Shown: positions 29,991-38,693, counted from the first letter of the stretch. The stretch is 64,000 nucleotides of DNA from Algihabitans sp965233705 (GCA_965233705.1 CBDDTF010000003.1:1116001-1180000), one strand, 5' to 3'. Made by a program: numbers and translations. The notes: generated by a model from the sequence alone, not told the origin.

Positions 29991-31130
29991 TCAGTCGGAC
30001 AGGAGCTGGCGGCTGACGATCAGGCGCATGATCTCGTTGGTGCCTTCCAGAATCTGGTGCACCCGCAGGTCGCGCAGGTAGCGCTCGATCGGATAGTCGC
30101 GGACATAGCCGTAGCCGCCGTGGAGCTGCAGCGCCTCGTTGACGATGGCGAAGCCGGCGTCGGTGGCGAAGCGCTTGGCCATGGCGCAGTGGCGCACCGC
30201 CGCCGGGTCGCCGGCGTCGAGCAGGCTGGCCGCCTTGTGGATCATCAGGCGGGCCGCCTCCAGGTCGGTGGCCATGTCGGCCAGCTTGAACTGCAGCGCC
30301 TGGAACTCCGCCAGCTTGCGGCCGAACTGGCTGCGCTCCTTCATGTAGTCGCGCGCCGCCTCCAGGCAGAAGCGGGCGCCGCCGAGGGAGCAGGCGCCGA
30401 TGTTCAGGCGGCCGCCGTCGAGCCCCTGCATCGCGACCTTGAAGCCGATGCCCTCCTCGCCCAGACGGTTGGCGACCGGGACGCGGGCGTCCTCGAAGAT
30501 CACCGCGCGGGTCGGCTGGCTGTTCCAGCCCAGCTTCACCTCCTTCTGGCCGAACGACAGGCCCGGCGTGTCCTTCGGCACCACCAGGGCGGAGATGCCC
30601 TTGGGCCCCTCGCCGCCGGTCCGGCACATCACCACGTAGACCTCGGCGTCACCGCCGCCGGAGATGAAAGCCTTCTGGCCGTTCAGCCGGTAGTGGTCGC
30701 CGTCGCGCTCGGCGCTGGTCTTGAGGTTGCCGGCGTCGGAACCGTTGCCCGGCTCGGTCAGGCAGTAGCTGGCGAAGTGCTCCATGGTCATCAAGCGCGG
30801 CAGCCAGGCCCGGCGCTGCGCATCGCTGCCGAAGCGGTCGATCATCCAGCAGGCCATGTTGTGGATCGAGATGTAGGCCGCGGTCGAGGGACAGGCCGCC
30901 GCCAGCTCCTCGAAGATCACCGCCGCGTCGAGCCGGCCGAGCCCGGAGCCGCCGACATCCTCGCCGACGTAGATCCCGGCGAAGCCCAGCTCCGCCGCCT
31001 TGCGCAGCGTGTCAACGGGAAAGACCTGCTCGGCGTCCCAGGCCGCCGCGCGGGGGGCCATCTCCTCGGCGGCGAACCTGCGTGCCATGTCCTGAAAGGC
31101 TTGCTGCTCCGTGCTGAGCTGAAAATCCAT
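29991..31130 (-). CDS. Isobutyryl-CoA dehydrogenase (ACAD8-like)
   Basis: FAD acyl-CoA dehydrogenase of 379 aa. The segment KLGWNSQPTRAVIFEDARVP is typical of ACAD8/isobutyryl-CoA dehydrogenases. Catalytic Glu362 lies in HQILEGTNEIMR, and FAD contacts in YCLTEPGNGSDAGNLKT and LHGGYGYVRDYPIERYLRD. It is the first gene of a minus-strand run that holds the next two valine-degradation enzymes. Confidence 0.92.
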   Translation of the reverse strand: MDFQLSTEQQAFQDMARRFAAEEMAPRAAAWDAEQVFPVDTLRKAAELGFAGIYVGEDVGGSGLGRLDAAVIFEELAAACPSTAAYISIHNMACWMIDRFGSDAQRRAWLPRLMTMEHFASYCLTEPGNGSDAGNLKTSAERDGDHYRLNGQKAFISGGGDAEVYVVMCRTGGEGPKGISALVVPKDTPGLSFGQKEVKLGWNSQPTRAVIFEDARVPVANRLGEEGIGFKVAMQGLDGGRLNIGACSLGGARFCLEAARDYMKERSQFGRKLAEFQALQFKLADMATDLEAARLMIHKAASLLDAGDPAAVRHCAMAKRFATDAGFAIVNEALQLHGGYGYVRDYPIERYLRDLRVHQILEGTNEIMRLIVSRQLLSD

Positions 31131-31464
31131 CGCCTGTCCGCCTGTCGCTGCGTGGGGGTCCGGCCGGGGGCGGCCGGGATCATAGGCCGGCGCGGGACGC
31201 TGTCAACGCGAGCAATGGCGCCGGATCTGCCGCCGCGAAGCCCGCTTCCGGCAGCCCCCGCGCGCGGCACCACCTCGGGCCGGCGTGCGCCGACAACGCC
31301 CGATACGCGAAAAAGCTGCTTCGAAATTGAATAAAGCCTTCACCGGTCCGGACAACATCTGCAAAATGCGAGACTGTCTGCGGTGGAGCACGCGACCTGT
31401 TGGGGTCAAAGGACGTGCTACCGGGTGCAGGGCAGGGGCGATCCGGTAGGGACAGGTCTGCAAC
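31131..31464. other. Intergenic region without recognised gene
   Basis: A 334-bp gap between divergent acyl-CoA dehydrogenase and the unknown gene at 31465. Somewhat lower GC around 31300-31370 (GAAATTGAATAAAG) suggests promoter sequence. I see no hairpin, repeat or convincing small ORF. Confidence 0.4.
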
Positions 31465-32382
31465 GTGGCAACGGCGACAGCGACCAGGGGGTCCGACGGG
31501 CTGTACTGGATCGACGATTTGGGCCAGTGGCACAAGGTCGATCCCGACAGCCCCTTCGCACATGTGCGCGAGCCCATTGCCGAGCGCCAGCAGGGGCACG
31601 CCTTCCGCTGGCTGGGCATGGTGCGCACGATCATCGAGGGCGAGCGGCTGCACGTGAAATGGGACGTGCGCCATGTCGAGCCCGAGAGCCTGGCGGCGGC
31701 TGAGGCCTATGTTCTCGAGGCGCACCACCGGCAGGTCCACCTGGAGTTCTTCCACGGCGGCTGGAACCGGGAGGTCTTCACCGACTGCGCCTCGGCGGCG
31801 CGCCGCCTCGACCGCACCCGCCACTTCCGCAGCGTGGCCTTCATCGCGCCGCTGACGGTCGCCCGCCTCTCGCCCTACGCGCCGAAGCTCTCGCGCCAAG
31901 ACCTGGAACGCCAGGACGTGCCGCTGACCGCCCGGGCGCTGGCCGCCTGGGAGGCCTCGGAGCGGATCTGGGCGCCGGACCGGCCGATCGCCTGGCTGGC
32001 CGAGCACGCCCTGGTGATGGCGCCGCCCCGGCCGGGCAAGTCCAGCACGGTGGTCCACCACGTCGGCGCCTACCACGCCATGTCGCGGGTGTTGGGCAAG
32101 AAGGCCGCGCAGCGCATCCAGGGCCGGGTCTGCACCTTCCCCTGGCTGCCGGACGAGCAGCTCGCCCGGCTACTGGTCGCCTACCGCGAGGTGACGACCT
32201 CCGGCCGTCCCCACCTGGAAGACGTGCGCTCGCTGATCACCCCGGACGGGGACGAGCCGGCCTGGGTGCCCTATCGCCGCCTGCTGCTGCCCTGCCACGA
32301 CCTGCGCGGCAAGCCGGTGATCGTCTGCCTGTCCGACATCCGCCAGGACATCTCCATCCCCTTCATGGGCGAGGCGGCCTGA
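31465..32382 (+). CDS. Protein of unknown function, possible PAS-like fold
   Basis: Soluble protein of 305 aa without signal peptide or membrane segments. I do not recognise a family with confidence. The C-terminal half (APPRPGKSSTVVHHVG, then RVLGKKAAQRIQGRV, LARLLVAYREVTTSGRPHLE and PVIVCLSDIRQD) has the spacing and ending of the PAS_5-like proteins common in Rhodospirillales, which is only suggestive. The N-terminal half has WRWLGM-like aromatic motifs (FRWLGMVRTI). GTG 31465 follows an AGGGACAGG stretch. It is monocistronic and ends before the metY leader. Confidence 0.65.
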   Translation: MATATATRGSDGLYWIDDLGQWHKVDPDSPFAHVREPIAERQQGHAFRWLGMVRTIIEGERLHVKWDVRHVEPESLAAAEAYVLEAHHRQVHLEFFHGGWNREVFTDCASAARRLDRTRHFRSVAFIAPLTVARLSPYAPKLSRQDLERQDVPLTARALAAWEASERIWAPDRPIAWLAEHALVMAPPRPGKSSTVVHHVGAYHAMSRVLGKKAAQRIQGRVCTFPWLPDEQLARLLVAYREVTTSGRPHLEDVRSLITPDGDEPAWVPYRRLLLPCHDLRGKPVIVCLSDIRQDISIPFMGEAA

Positions 32383-32464
32383 CGAGGCAGGCGCGGCGCA
32401 CCGCCCTTGCGCCATCCGGCACGCCGTGACGGCGCCGCCGCGGCAAAAAAATCCAGCGAACGGC

Positions 32465-32493
32465 TTGACCGCCTCCCGCGCTTCGCGCATCTT
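32465..32493 (+). promoter_or_regulatory. Predicted promoter of the metY leader
   Basis: TTGACC (32465-32470) and CATCTT (32488-32493) are separated by 17 bp. This would start transcription at about 32500, exactly at the first riboswitch stem. Confidence 0.6.
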
Positions 32494-32498
32494 GAGCT

Positions 32499-32552
32499 CA
32501 GCGCCGATTTGAGTCTCAGCTTGCGGGCGCTTTAAAAATGCGGCTAAAGCGA
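32499..32552 (+). ncRNA. SAM-II riboswitch aptamer
   Basis: H-type pseudoknot aptamer that binds S-adenosylmethionine. P1 forms between AGCGCC (32500-32505) and GGCGCT (32526-32531). The loop carries the conserved GATTTGA (32506-32512) and CAGCTTGC (32517-32524). The 3' part holds the A-rich strand TTTAAAAATGC and conserved GCTAAAGCG (32543-32551), whose GCT pairs with AGC of the loop. It precedes an intrinsic terminator and the metY gene, the classical alphaproteobacterial context. Confidence 0.9.
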
Positions 32553-32561
32553 GGCGGACGC

Positions 32562-32591
32562 ACCCGCCCGGCTTGCCGCGGCGGGTTTTTT
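32562..32591 (+). terminator. Intrinsic terminator of the SAM-II leader
   Basis: Stem ACCCGCC / GGCGGGT is followed by six T residues (32586-32591). It starts 11 nt after the aptamer. A GGCGG at about 32553-32557 could pair with the CCGCC of the 5' stem arm as an antiterminator, suggesting SAM-dependent transcription termination. Confidence 0.85.
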
Positions 32592-32652
32592 GCGTTCCAT
32601 CCGGGCCGGCGGCCAGCACCGCGGTCCGAAGGTCTGGTCGGCCGAACCGGCT

Positions 32653-32700
32653 CCCGGGATTTGAGGGGCAGCTTGCTCCGGGTCATCAAACGCTAAAGCG
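32653..32700 (+). ncRNA. Second SAM-II-like aptamer in tandem
   Basis: This repeats the diagnostic blocks of the first aptamer in the same order and spacing. P1 is CCCGG (32653-32657) with CCGGG (32678-32682), followed by GATTTGA (32658-32664), CAGCTTGC (32669-32676, again exactly 11 nt after GATTTGA began) and CGCTAAAGCG (32691-32700). The joining strand TCATCAAAC is 3 nt shorter and less A-rich. It lies past the terminator, 123 nt before the metY start. No terminator follows and no Shine-Dalgarno overlaps it, so its mode of action is unclear. Confidence 0.68.
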
Positions 32701-32823
32701 CCACCCCAGTGTGGGCCCCTCGCCATCGGTCGCCGAGCCTCGCCGAGACAGCGGGCCGCGCGGCGGCCGCCGACGACCGCAACCGCGCACGCCTACAGCG
32801 GGCGCCCACTGAGGAGCTTCGAG

Positions 32824-34155
32824 ATGAGCGACGAGACCAAGACCGCCACCAACCCCGAGACCCAGGTGCTGCACGCCGGCTGGCGCGCCGACCCCAGCAC
32901 CGGCGCGGTCGCGGTGCCGATCTATCAGACCACCAGCTACCAGTTCGACAGCACCGAGCATGCGGAGAACCTCTTCGCGCTGAAGGAGCTGGGCAACATC
33001 TACACCCGCATCATGAACCCGACGCTGGACGTGCTGGAAAAGCGCATTGCGGCGCTGGAGGGCGGCGTCGCCGCGCTCGCCACCGCGTCGGGCCAGGCGG
33101 CCAGCGCCTTGGCGATCCAGAACATCGCCCAGGCCGGCGACAACATCGTCACCTCCACCGACCTGTACGGCGGCACCTGGAACCTCTTCGCCCACACCCT
33201 GCCGCAGCAGGGCATCGAGGTGCGCTTCGTCGATCCCTCCGACCCGGAGAACTTCCGCCGGGCGACCGACGAGAAGACCCGCGCCTACTACGCCGAGACC
33301 CTGCCGAACCCGAAGCTCACGGTCTTCCCGATCGCCGAGGTGGCGGCCATCGGCGACGAGCTGGGCGTGCCGCTGATCGTCGACAACACGGCGGCGCCCA
33401 TCCTCTGCAAGCCGCTGGCGCACGGCGCTTCGATCGTCGTCTACTCGGCGACCAAGTGGATCGGCGGCCACGGCACCTCGATCGGCGGCCTGATCGTCGA
33501 CGGCGGCCGCTTCGACTGGGAGGCCAACGCCGCGCGCTTCCCGCTGCTCAACAAGCCCGACCCCAGCTACCACGGCGCCGTCTGGACCGAGGCGGTCAAG
33601 CCGCTGGGGCCGATCGCCTACATCATCAAGGCGCGCGTCACCCTGCTGCGCGACCTCGGCGCGGCGATGAGCCCGCACAACGCCTTCCTGTTCCTGCAGG
33701 GCCTCGAAACCCTGCCGCTGCGCATCCGCGAGCACAGCCGCAACGCCCAGGCGGTGGCGGAGTACCTGCGCGACCACCCGGCGGTCGAGCGGGTCATCCA
33801 CCCGGCGCTGCACGCCGATCCGGAGCAGAAGCGCCGGGCCGAGACCTACCTGAAGGGCGGCTTTGGCGGCCTGGTCGGCTTCGAGCTGAAGGAGGGGGCC
33901 GAGGCCGGCCGCCGCTTCATCGAGGGGCTGGAGCTGTTCTACCACGTCGCCAACATCGGCGACGCGCGCTCGCTGGCGATCCACCCGGCGACCACCACCC
34001 ACTCCCAGCTCACCGGCGAGGAGCAGCTCGCCAGCGGCGTGACGCCGGGCTACGTGCGGCTGTCGGTGGGCATCGAGCACATCGACGACATCCTGGCCGA
34101 CCTCGACCGCGGCCTGAGCAACGCCGGCGCCCGGCCGGCCCAGGCCGCCGAGTAG
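32824..34155 (+). CDS. metY: O-acetylhomoserine aminocarboxypropyltransferase (sulfhydrylase)
   Basis: PLP enzyme of 443 aa that makes homocysteine directly from O-acetylhomoserine and sulfide in methionine synthesis. PLP Lys211 is in VVYSATKWIGGHGT, TASGQAASALAIQN holds the phosphate-binding loop, and YTRIMNPTLDVLEKR is the Cys/Met-metabolism signature. Its length (over 420 aa) and the H-G-insert around residues 225-260 favour MetY over MetZ. ATG 32824 has GGAGC-type purines nearby (GAGGAGCTTCGAG). It is controlled by the SAM riboswitch leader. Confidence 0.93.
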   Translation: MSDETKTATNPETQVLHAGWRADPSTGAVAVPIYQTTSYQFDSTEHAENLFALKELGNIYTRIMNPTLDVLEKRIAALEGGVAALATASGQAASALAIQNIAQAGDNIVTSTDLYGGTWNLFAHTLPQQGIEVRFVDPSDPENFRRATDEKTRAYYAETLPNPKLTVFPIAEVAAIGDELGVPLIVDNTAAPILCKPLAHGASIVVYSATKWIGGHGTSIGGLIVDGGRFDWEANAARFPLLNKPDPSYHGAVWTEAVKPLGPIAYIIKARVTLLRDLGAAMSPHNAFLFLQGLETLPLRIREHSRNAQAVAEYLRDHPAVERVIHPALHADPEQKRRAETYLKGGFGGLVGFELKEGAEAGRRFIEGLELFYHVANIGDARSLAIHPATTTHSQLTGEEQLASGVTPGYVRLSVGIEHIDDILADLDRGLSNAGARPAQAAE

Positions 34156-34338
34156 CACCGGCCAACGACGGGGGGCCGAGTAGGCGCGGCCGTCCCGCAC
34201 GGCGGCGGAGGGCGCGGCCAGCGGCGGCGCCCTCCCCGCTCCGTCGTTCTCCACGCTTTCCCGCAACGTCAGAGCACAACCTGTTCCAGCGGGACGGTCG
34301 GCCGCCCCCGGCCGGCCGCCGCCCGAGGTTCTTTACGC

Positions 34339-34782
34339 ATGCCCCCTGTTACCGCCCAAGCCCTGCTCCTGCTCGACGCCGACCTGCCTGCTGACCTGCC
34401 CGTCTCACAGGACCTGCCAGCGGTGCTGGCGGAGATCGAGGCGGCCCTGGCCGCCTGGCGCGCGGCGGGCGCGCCGGTGATCCATCTCGCGCGCCTGTCC
34501 GCAGCGGAGCCGCTGGCCGCGCCGCCCCTGTCGGTCGAGCGCCCGCAGCTTCTGGCCCGGGCCGACGAGTGGCTGGTCTGGCGCCGCGCCCCCTCGGCCT
34601 TCGCCGACGGCGGCCTGCGGCGCCTGCTCGCCACGGCCGGTATCGGCCGCCTCGCCCTGTGCGGCTGTCCGAGTGCCGAAGCGCTGGCGGCGAGCCGGCG
34701 CGACGCCGCGGCGCTGGGTCATTCGCTCGAGCTGCTGCCCGGCGCCTGCACCGGCGCCGAGCCCGCCAGGACGGCTGCCTGA
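34339..34782 (+). CDS. Isochorismatase-fold protein lacking the catalytic cysteine
   Basis: Protein of 147 aa aligned to the cysteine-hydrolase (isochorismatase-like) fold. It has ALLLLDADLP with the first Asp, the Arg-rich VWRRAPSAFAD strand where a Lys-containing segment is usual, and CGCPSAEALAASRRDAAALG where the family has TexCVxxTaRDA. Aligning RDA places Ala where the nucleophilic Cys belongs. It is therefore probably inactive as a hydrolase, unless the nearby Cys residues take over. It is monocistronic and convergent with the decarboxylase gene. Confidence 0.7.
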   Translation: MPPVTAQALLLLDADLPADLPVSQDLPAVLAEIEAALAAWRAAGAPVIHLARLSAAEPLAAPPLSVERPQLLARADEWLVWRRAPSAFADGGLRRLLATAGIGRLALCGCPSAEALAASRRDAAALGHSLELLPGACTGAEPARTAA

Positions 34783-34812
34783 GGCGGCGCCCGCCCGGTC
34801 AGCGGGCTGGCG

Positions 34813-36252
34813 TCATCCGCCGTCGGCAAGGCCGGCGGCGATCTCGCGCACCGCGGCCCAGCCCTCTTCCAGGTGGCGCCAGCGGGTGTAGGTCTGGCCG
34901 ACCGACCAGCGCAGCACGAAGCGCGGCGCGCCCGCGATCGGCACGCGCACCTGGGTCAGGTAAAGCCGGCCGTCGTCGTTGATGGCGTGGAGCAGACGCT
35001 CGTTGAGCGCATCCAGGGCGGCCGGATCGTCGAGGCCGGGCGGCCGGTAGCGGAAGGTGAAGAGCCCCAGCCGCGGCGCCGTCGTCACCTCGAACTCCGG
35101 CGCCGCCGCCACCTGCGCCGCCAGCTCCGCCGTCCAGGCGATGTGGTCGCGCAGCAGCGCCTGCAGCCCCTGCACGCCGTAGGCCCGCAGCACGAACCAG
35201 AGCTTCAGCGCCCGGAAGCGCCGGCCGAGCGGCACCGACCAGTCGCGGTAGTCGATCACCGCCCCGGTCTCGCGCGAGCGCAGGTAGTCCGGCAGGATCG
35301 AAAGGGTGCGGGTCAGCGCCTCGGGATCGCGCACGAAGTGGGCCGAGCAATCGAAGTTGGTCAGCAGCCACTTGTGCGGATTGAACACCAGGCTGTCGAC
35401 CGCCTCGATCCCGTCGATCATCCAGCGCTGCTCGGGCAGGATCAGGGCCGAGCCGGCCCAGGCGGCGTCGACGTGCAGGAAGACCTCGTGGCGGCGGCAG
35501 ATCTCCCCGATCGGGCGCAGCGGATCGACGGCCCCCACGCCGGTCGCGCCCAGCGACGCCACGACGCAGGCCGGCCGGATGCCGGCGGCGTGGTCGGCGG
35601 CGATGGCCGCCTCCAGCGCGTCGGGCCGCAGGGCGAAGTCGGCGTCGACCGGCAGCTTGCGCAGGTAGTCGCTGCCGATGCCGGCGATGCGCACGCCCTT
35701 CTCGGTCGCGCTGTGAGTCTGCTCGGAGGTGTAGACCGCCACCTGCGGCGCCGCGTGCAGCCCTTCGGCGTTGCCGCGCCAGCCGGTCGCCCGCTCGCGC
35801 GCGGTCAGCAGCGCGCAGAGAATGGCCCCCGAGGCCGAGTCCTGGATGACGCCCTGGAAACCTTCGGGCAGCCCGGTCATCTGGCGCAGCCAGTCCAGCA
35901 CCCGGGTCTCCATCTCGGTCGCCGCCGGCGAGGTCTGCCAGAGCATGCACTGGGCGCCGAGGGTGGCCGTCAGCATCTCGGCCAGGATCGAGGGCGGGCT
36001 CGCATTGGCCGGAAAATAGGCGAAGAAGCGCGGATGCTGCCAATGGGTCATGCCCGGCAGCACGTCGCGCTGGAAGTCGGCGAAGATGCGCTCCATCGGC
36101 TCGCCGGTCTCCGGCGGGCGCGCCGGCAGCTTGGCGGCGATCTCCCCCGGCGTCACCTGGGCGCGGACCGGATAGGCCTCGACCCCCTCCAGATAGTCCG
36201 CCATCCAGTCCACGAAGGCGTGGCCGTGGCGCCGGAACTCCTCGAAATCCAT
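34813..36252 (-). CDS. PLP-dependent aromatic-L-amino-acid decarboxylase
   Basis: Group II decarboxylase of 479 aa. PLP Lys294 lies in NPHKWLLTNFDCS, Asp262 in LHVDAAWAGS, and His180 in SEQTHSATEKG stacks on the cofactor. The N-terminal segment MTHWQHPRFFAYFPANASP is typical of DDC/TDC enzymes. The likely product is an aromatic amine (tryptamine, tyramine or phenethylamine). It starts at ATG 36252, 98 bp after the terminator of the upstream TRAP gene, so it is probably transcribed separately. Confidence 0.9.
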   Translation of the reverse strand: MDFEEFRRHGHAFVDWMADYLEGVEAYPVRAQVTPGEIAAKLPARPPETGEPMERIFADFQRDVLPGMTHWQHPRFFAYFPANASPPSILAEMLTATLGAQCMLWQTSPAATEMETRVLDWLRQMTGLPEGFQGVIQDSASGAILCALLTARERATGWRGNAEGLHAAPQVAVYTSEQTHSATEKGVRIAGIGSDYLRKLPVDADFALRPDALEAAIAADHAAGIRPACVVASLGATGVGAVDPLRPIGEICRRHEVFLHVDAAWAGSALILPEQRWMIDGIEAVDSLVFNPHKWLLTNFDCSAHFVRDPEALTRTLSILPDYLRSRETGAVIDYRDWSVPLGRRFRALKLWFVLRAYGVQGLQALLRDHIAWTAELAAQVAAAPEFEVTTAPRLGLFTFRYRPPGLDDPAALDALNERLLHAINDDGRLYLTQVRVPIAGAPRFVLRWSVGQTYTRWRHLEEGWAAVREIAAGLADGG

Positions 36253-36336
36253 CGACAGCTCTTCCCGCCGCCGCCGCGCCAGCCGCGCGGCGACGTCGCT
36301 GATGTTTTGTTCGAAAGAACGCCTGCAACGGCTTGT

Positions 36337-36397
36337 GAAAAAAATAAAACACCTCGCCCCGCCGCGCCGGCCGGATCAGCGCCTGCGGGGCGAGGTG
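36337..36397 (-). terminator. Strong intrinsic terminator of the TRAP binding-protein gene
   Basis: On the minus strand an 11-bp stem CACCTCGCCCC / GGGGCGAGGTG (36397-36387 and 36360-36350) is followed by a T-rich tract TTTTATTTTTTT. It ends the transcript of the gene at 36410-37498. Confidence 0.9.
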
Positions 36398-36409
36398 GCG
36401 GCCTGCGGA

Positions 36410-37498
36410 TCAGCCGAAGGCCAGCGTGCGCATGTTGAGCAGGCCCTGCTCGCCGTTCGGCGCGTAGGCCCGCGCCTTGGCGAGGAAGGCCATGTAGCTG
36501 TCATGCACCCGTCCGGTCAGGGCGTCGCCGGCGGCGATCTCGTCGAGCACCACGCGCGTCTCCTCGCCCAGCCGCTCGACCACCGCGTCGGGGTAGCGGC
36601 GGACCTGCACGTCGTGCTCCTCCAGCATGGCCTGGTAGGCCTGGACGTTGTGGAAGGTGAAGTCGGCCAGGGTCTCCAGCGAGGTCGCCCAGGCGGCGCT
36701 GCGCACCGCCTCCTGCAGGTCCGGCTCCAGTCCCGCGAAGACCTCCCGGTTCATGATGATCTCCAGGCCCGGCCCCGGCTCGTGGAAGCCGGGCATGTAG
36801 TAGTACTTGGCGAAGCGGTGCAGGCCGAAGGCGATATCGTTCCACGGCCCGATCCAGTCGGCGCCGTCGACCGTGCCGGCGGCCAGGGCGGGCATGATCT
36901 CGCCGGGCGGGGTCAGCACCGGCGCCGCGCCGAGTCGGCGCAGCACCTCGCCCCCCAGCCCGGCGATGCGGAACTTCAACCCCTGGAAATCCTCGACGCT
37001 GGTGATCTCCTTGTTGAACCAGCCGCCCGCCTGGGTACCGGAGGAGCCGGCGTAGAAGGGCACCACGCCGAAGGGGGCGTAGACCTCCTCCCACAGGGCC
37101 TGCCCGTCGCCGAAGCGCAGCCACGCGCTGAACTCCACCGCGGTCAGGCCGAAGGGCACGCCGGTGAAGTAGTGCAGCGCCTGCGCCTTGCCGACCCAGT
37201 AGTAGGGCGTCGAGTGCGCAAGCTGCGCGGTGTTCTCGCGCACCGCGTCCAGGGCCTCGAAGGGTGGCACCAGCTCGCCGGCCGGATAGAGCGCGATCTC
37301 CAGCCGCCCGCCGGCCAGCCTGGTCAGCCGCTCGGCGAAGCGGTTGGCGTTGACGCCGACGCCGGGCGCGTTGGCCGGCCAGGTGGTCACCATGGTCAGC
37401 TTCTGCGGCGCGCCCTGGGCGATCGCCGGCGCGGCCAGCGGCGCGGCGGCGGCGGTGACGCCGGCGGTGGTCAGAAATCTACGGCGTGTCGTGCTCAT
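36410..37498 (-). CDS. TRAP transporter substrate-binding protein, DctP family, Tat-exported
   Basis: Periplasmic solute receptor of 362 aa. A twin-arginine signal (TTRRRFLTTAGVTAAAA, residues 3-19) exports it folded. The mature part has TTWPANAPGVGVNANRFAER, a WFNKEI segment and the DctP loop FQGLKFRIAGLGGEVLRRLG, with GTVDGADWIGPWND. It resembles TRAP receptors for 2-oxo or aromatic acids (TakP-like). No DctQM genes are adjacent and a terminator follows it, so the membrane partners must be elsewhere. Confidence 0.9.
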   Translation of the reverse strand: MSTTRRRFLTTAGVTAAAAPLAAPAIAQGAPQKLTMVTTWPANAPGVGVNANRFAERLTRLAGGRLEIALYPAGELVPPFEALDAVRENTAQLAHSTPYYWVGKAQALHYFTGVPFGLTAVEFSAWLRFGDGQALWEEVYAPFGVVPFYAGSSGTQAGGWFNKEITSVEDFQGLKFRIAGLGGEVLRRLGAAPVLTPPGEIMPALAAGTVDGADWIGPWNDIAFGLHRFAKYYYMPGFHEPGPGLEIIMNREVFAGLEPDLQEAVRSAAWATSLETLADFTFHNVQAYQAMLEEHDVQVRRYPDAVVERLGEETRVVLDEIAAGDALTGRVHDSYMAFLAKARAYAPNGEQGLLNMRTLAFG

Positions 37499-37640
37499 CG
37501 GTGGCGTCTCCCTCGGGGTCGCATGTGATTGCGCGGCATTCTGCCTGGGGCCGGGCCGTTGCGCCATCTCTTGAGCGCCACCCGGGCCGGGCCTATGCTG
37601 ACCGCTCCAGGCCAAGCGAGACCAAGAGCGGCGGAGAGCG

Positions 37641-38693
37641 ATGCCCGAGGACAGCCCTTCCTTCCTGCGTCAGGCCGCGGCGGCCGCGCCCCGGCCGTCC
37701 GTCACCGGGGCCTACCCGCAGCTCCGTCTGCGCCGCAACCGCACCCACGACTGGACCCGGCGTCTGGTGGCGGAAACGCGGCTGGGCGTGGAAGACCTGA
37801 TCTGGCCGGTGTTCCTGCGCGACGAGAGCTGCGCCGAGGCCGAGATCGCCGCCATGCCGGGCGTGCGCCGCTACACCCTGGCCGAGCTGAGCGACGCGGT
37901 CGGCCGCGCCGCCGAGCTGGGCATCCCGGCCGTCGCCCTCTTCCCCTACGTCGAGGAGGAGAAGAAGACCGCGAGCTGCGACGAGGCGGTCGATCCGGAC
38001 AATCTGGTCTGCCGCGCCGTGCGCCAGATGAAGCGCGAGCTGCCGCAGGTCGGCGTGATCTGCGACGTCGCCCTCGACCCCTACAACGCCTTGGGGCACG
38101 ACGGCATCCTGCGCGATGGCCGCGTCCTCAACGACGAGAGCATCGAGGTGCTCTGCCGCCAGGCCCTGGTGCAGGCCGAGGCCGGCTGCGACATGGTCGC
38201 GCCCTCGGACATGATGGACGGCCGCATCGGGGAGATCCGCCGCTGCCTCGACGAGGCCGGCCTGCCGGACGTGGCGATCTGCGCCTACGCCGCCAAGTAC
38301 GCCAGCGCCTTCTACGGTCCCTTCCGCCAGGCGATCGGCTCCGGCGGGGCGCTGAAGGGCGACAAGAAGACCTACCAGATGGACCCGGCCAACAGCGACG
38401 AGGCGCTGCGCGAGGTCGCCCTCGACCTCGACGAGGGGGCCGACATGGTGATGGTCAAGCCGGGCATGCCCTACCTCGACATCATCCGCCGCGTGAAGGA
38501 AAGCTTCTCCGTGCCCACCCTCGCCTACCAGGTCAGCGGCGAGTACGCGATGATCCGGGGCGCCGGGCTCAACGGCTGGATCGACGGCGAGCAGGCGATG
38601 ATGGAATCGCTGCTGGCCTTCAAGCGCGCCGGCGCCGACGGCGTCTTCACCTACTTCGCCGTGGCCGCCGCCGAGCGACTGCGTGCCGGCTGA
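37641..38693 (+). CDS. hemB: Porphobilinogen synthase (delta-aminolevulinate dehydratase)
   Basis: Second enzyme of tetrapyrrole synthesis from ALA, 350 aa. Schiff-base lysines are Lys219 (YAAKYASAFYGPFR) and Lys273 (MVMVKPGMPYLD). The metal site reads DVALDPYNALGHDG, with Asp where zinc enzymes have Cys. This is therefore the Mg/K-dependent class common in alphaproteobacteria. ATG 37641 lies after GGCGGAGAGCG. Its 3' end overlaps the convergent hydrolase gene by 43 bp. Confidence 0.96.
   Translation: MPEDSPSFLRQAAAAAPRPSVTGAYPQLRLRRNRTHDWTRRLVAETRLGVEDLIWPVFLRDESCAEAEIAAMPGVRRYTLAELSDAVGRAAELGIPAVALFPYVEEEKKTASCDEAVDPDNLVCRAVRQMKRELPQVGVICDVALDPYNALGHDGILRDGRVLNDESIEVLCRQALVQAEAGCDMVAPSDMMDGRIGEIRRCLDEAGLPDVAICAYAAKYASAFYGPFRQAIGSGGALKGDKKTYQMDPANSDEALREVALDLDEGADMVMVKPGMPYLDIIRRVKESFSVPTLAYQVSGEYAMIRGAGLNGWIDGEQAMMESLLAFKRAGADGVFTYFAVAAAERLRAG

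Noticed and set aside
36410..37498. Part of the malonate TRAP system at 46885-49895
   Set aside because: It is over 9 kb away, has its own terminator and a Tat signal; that system already has a receptor.
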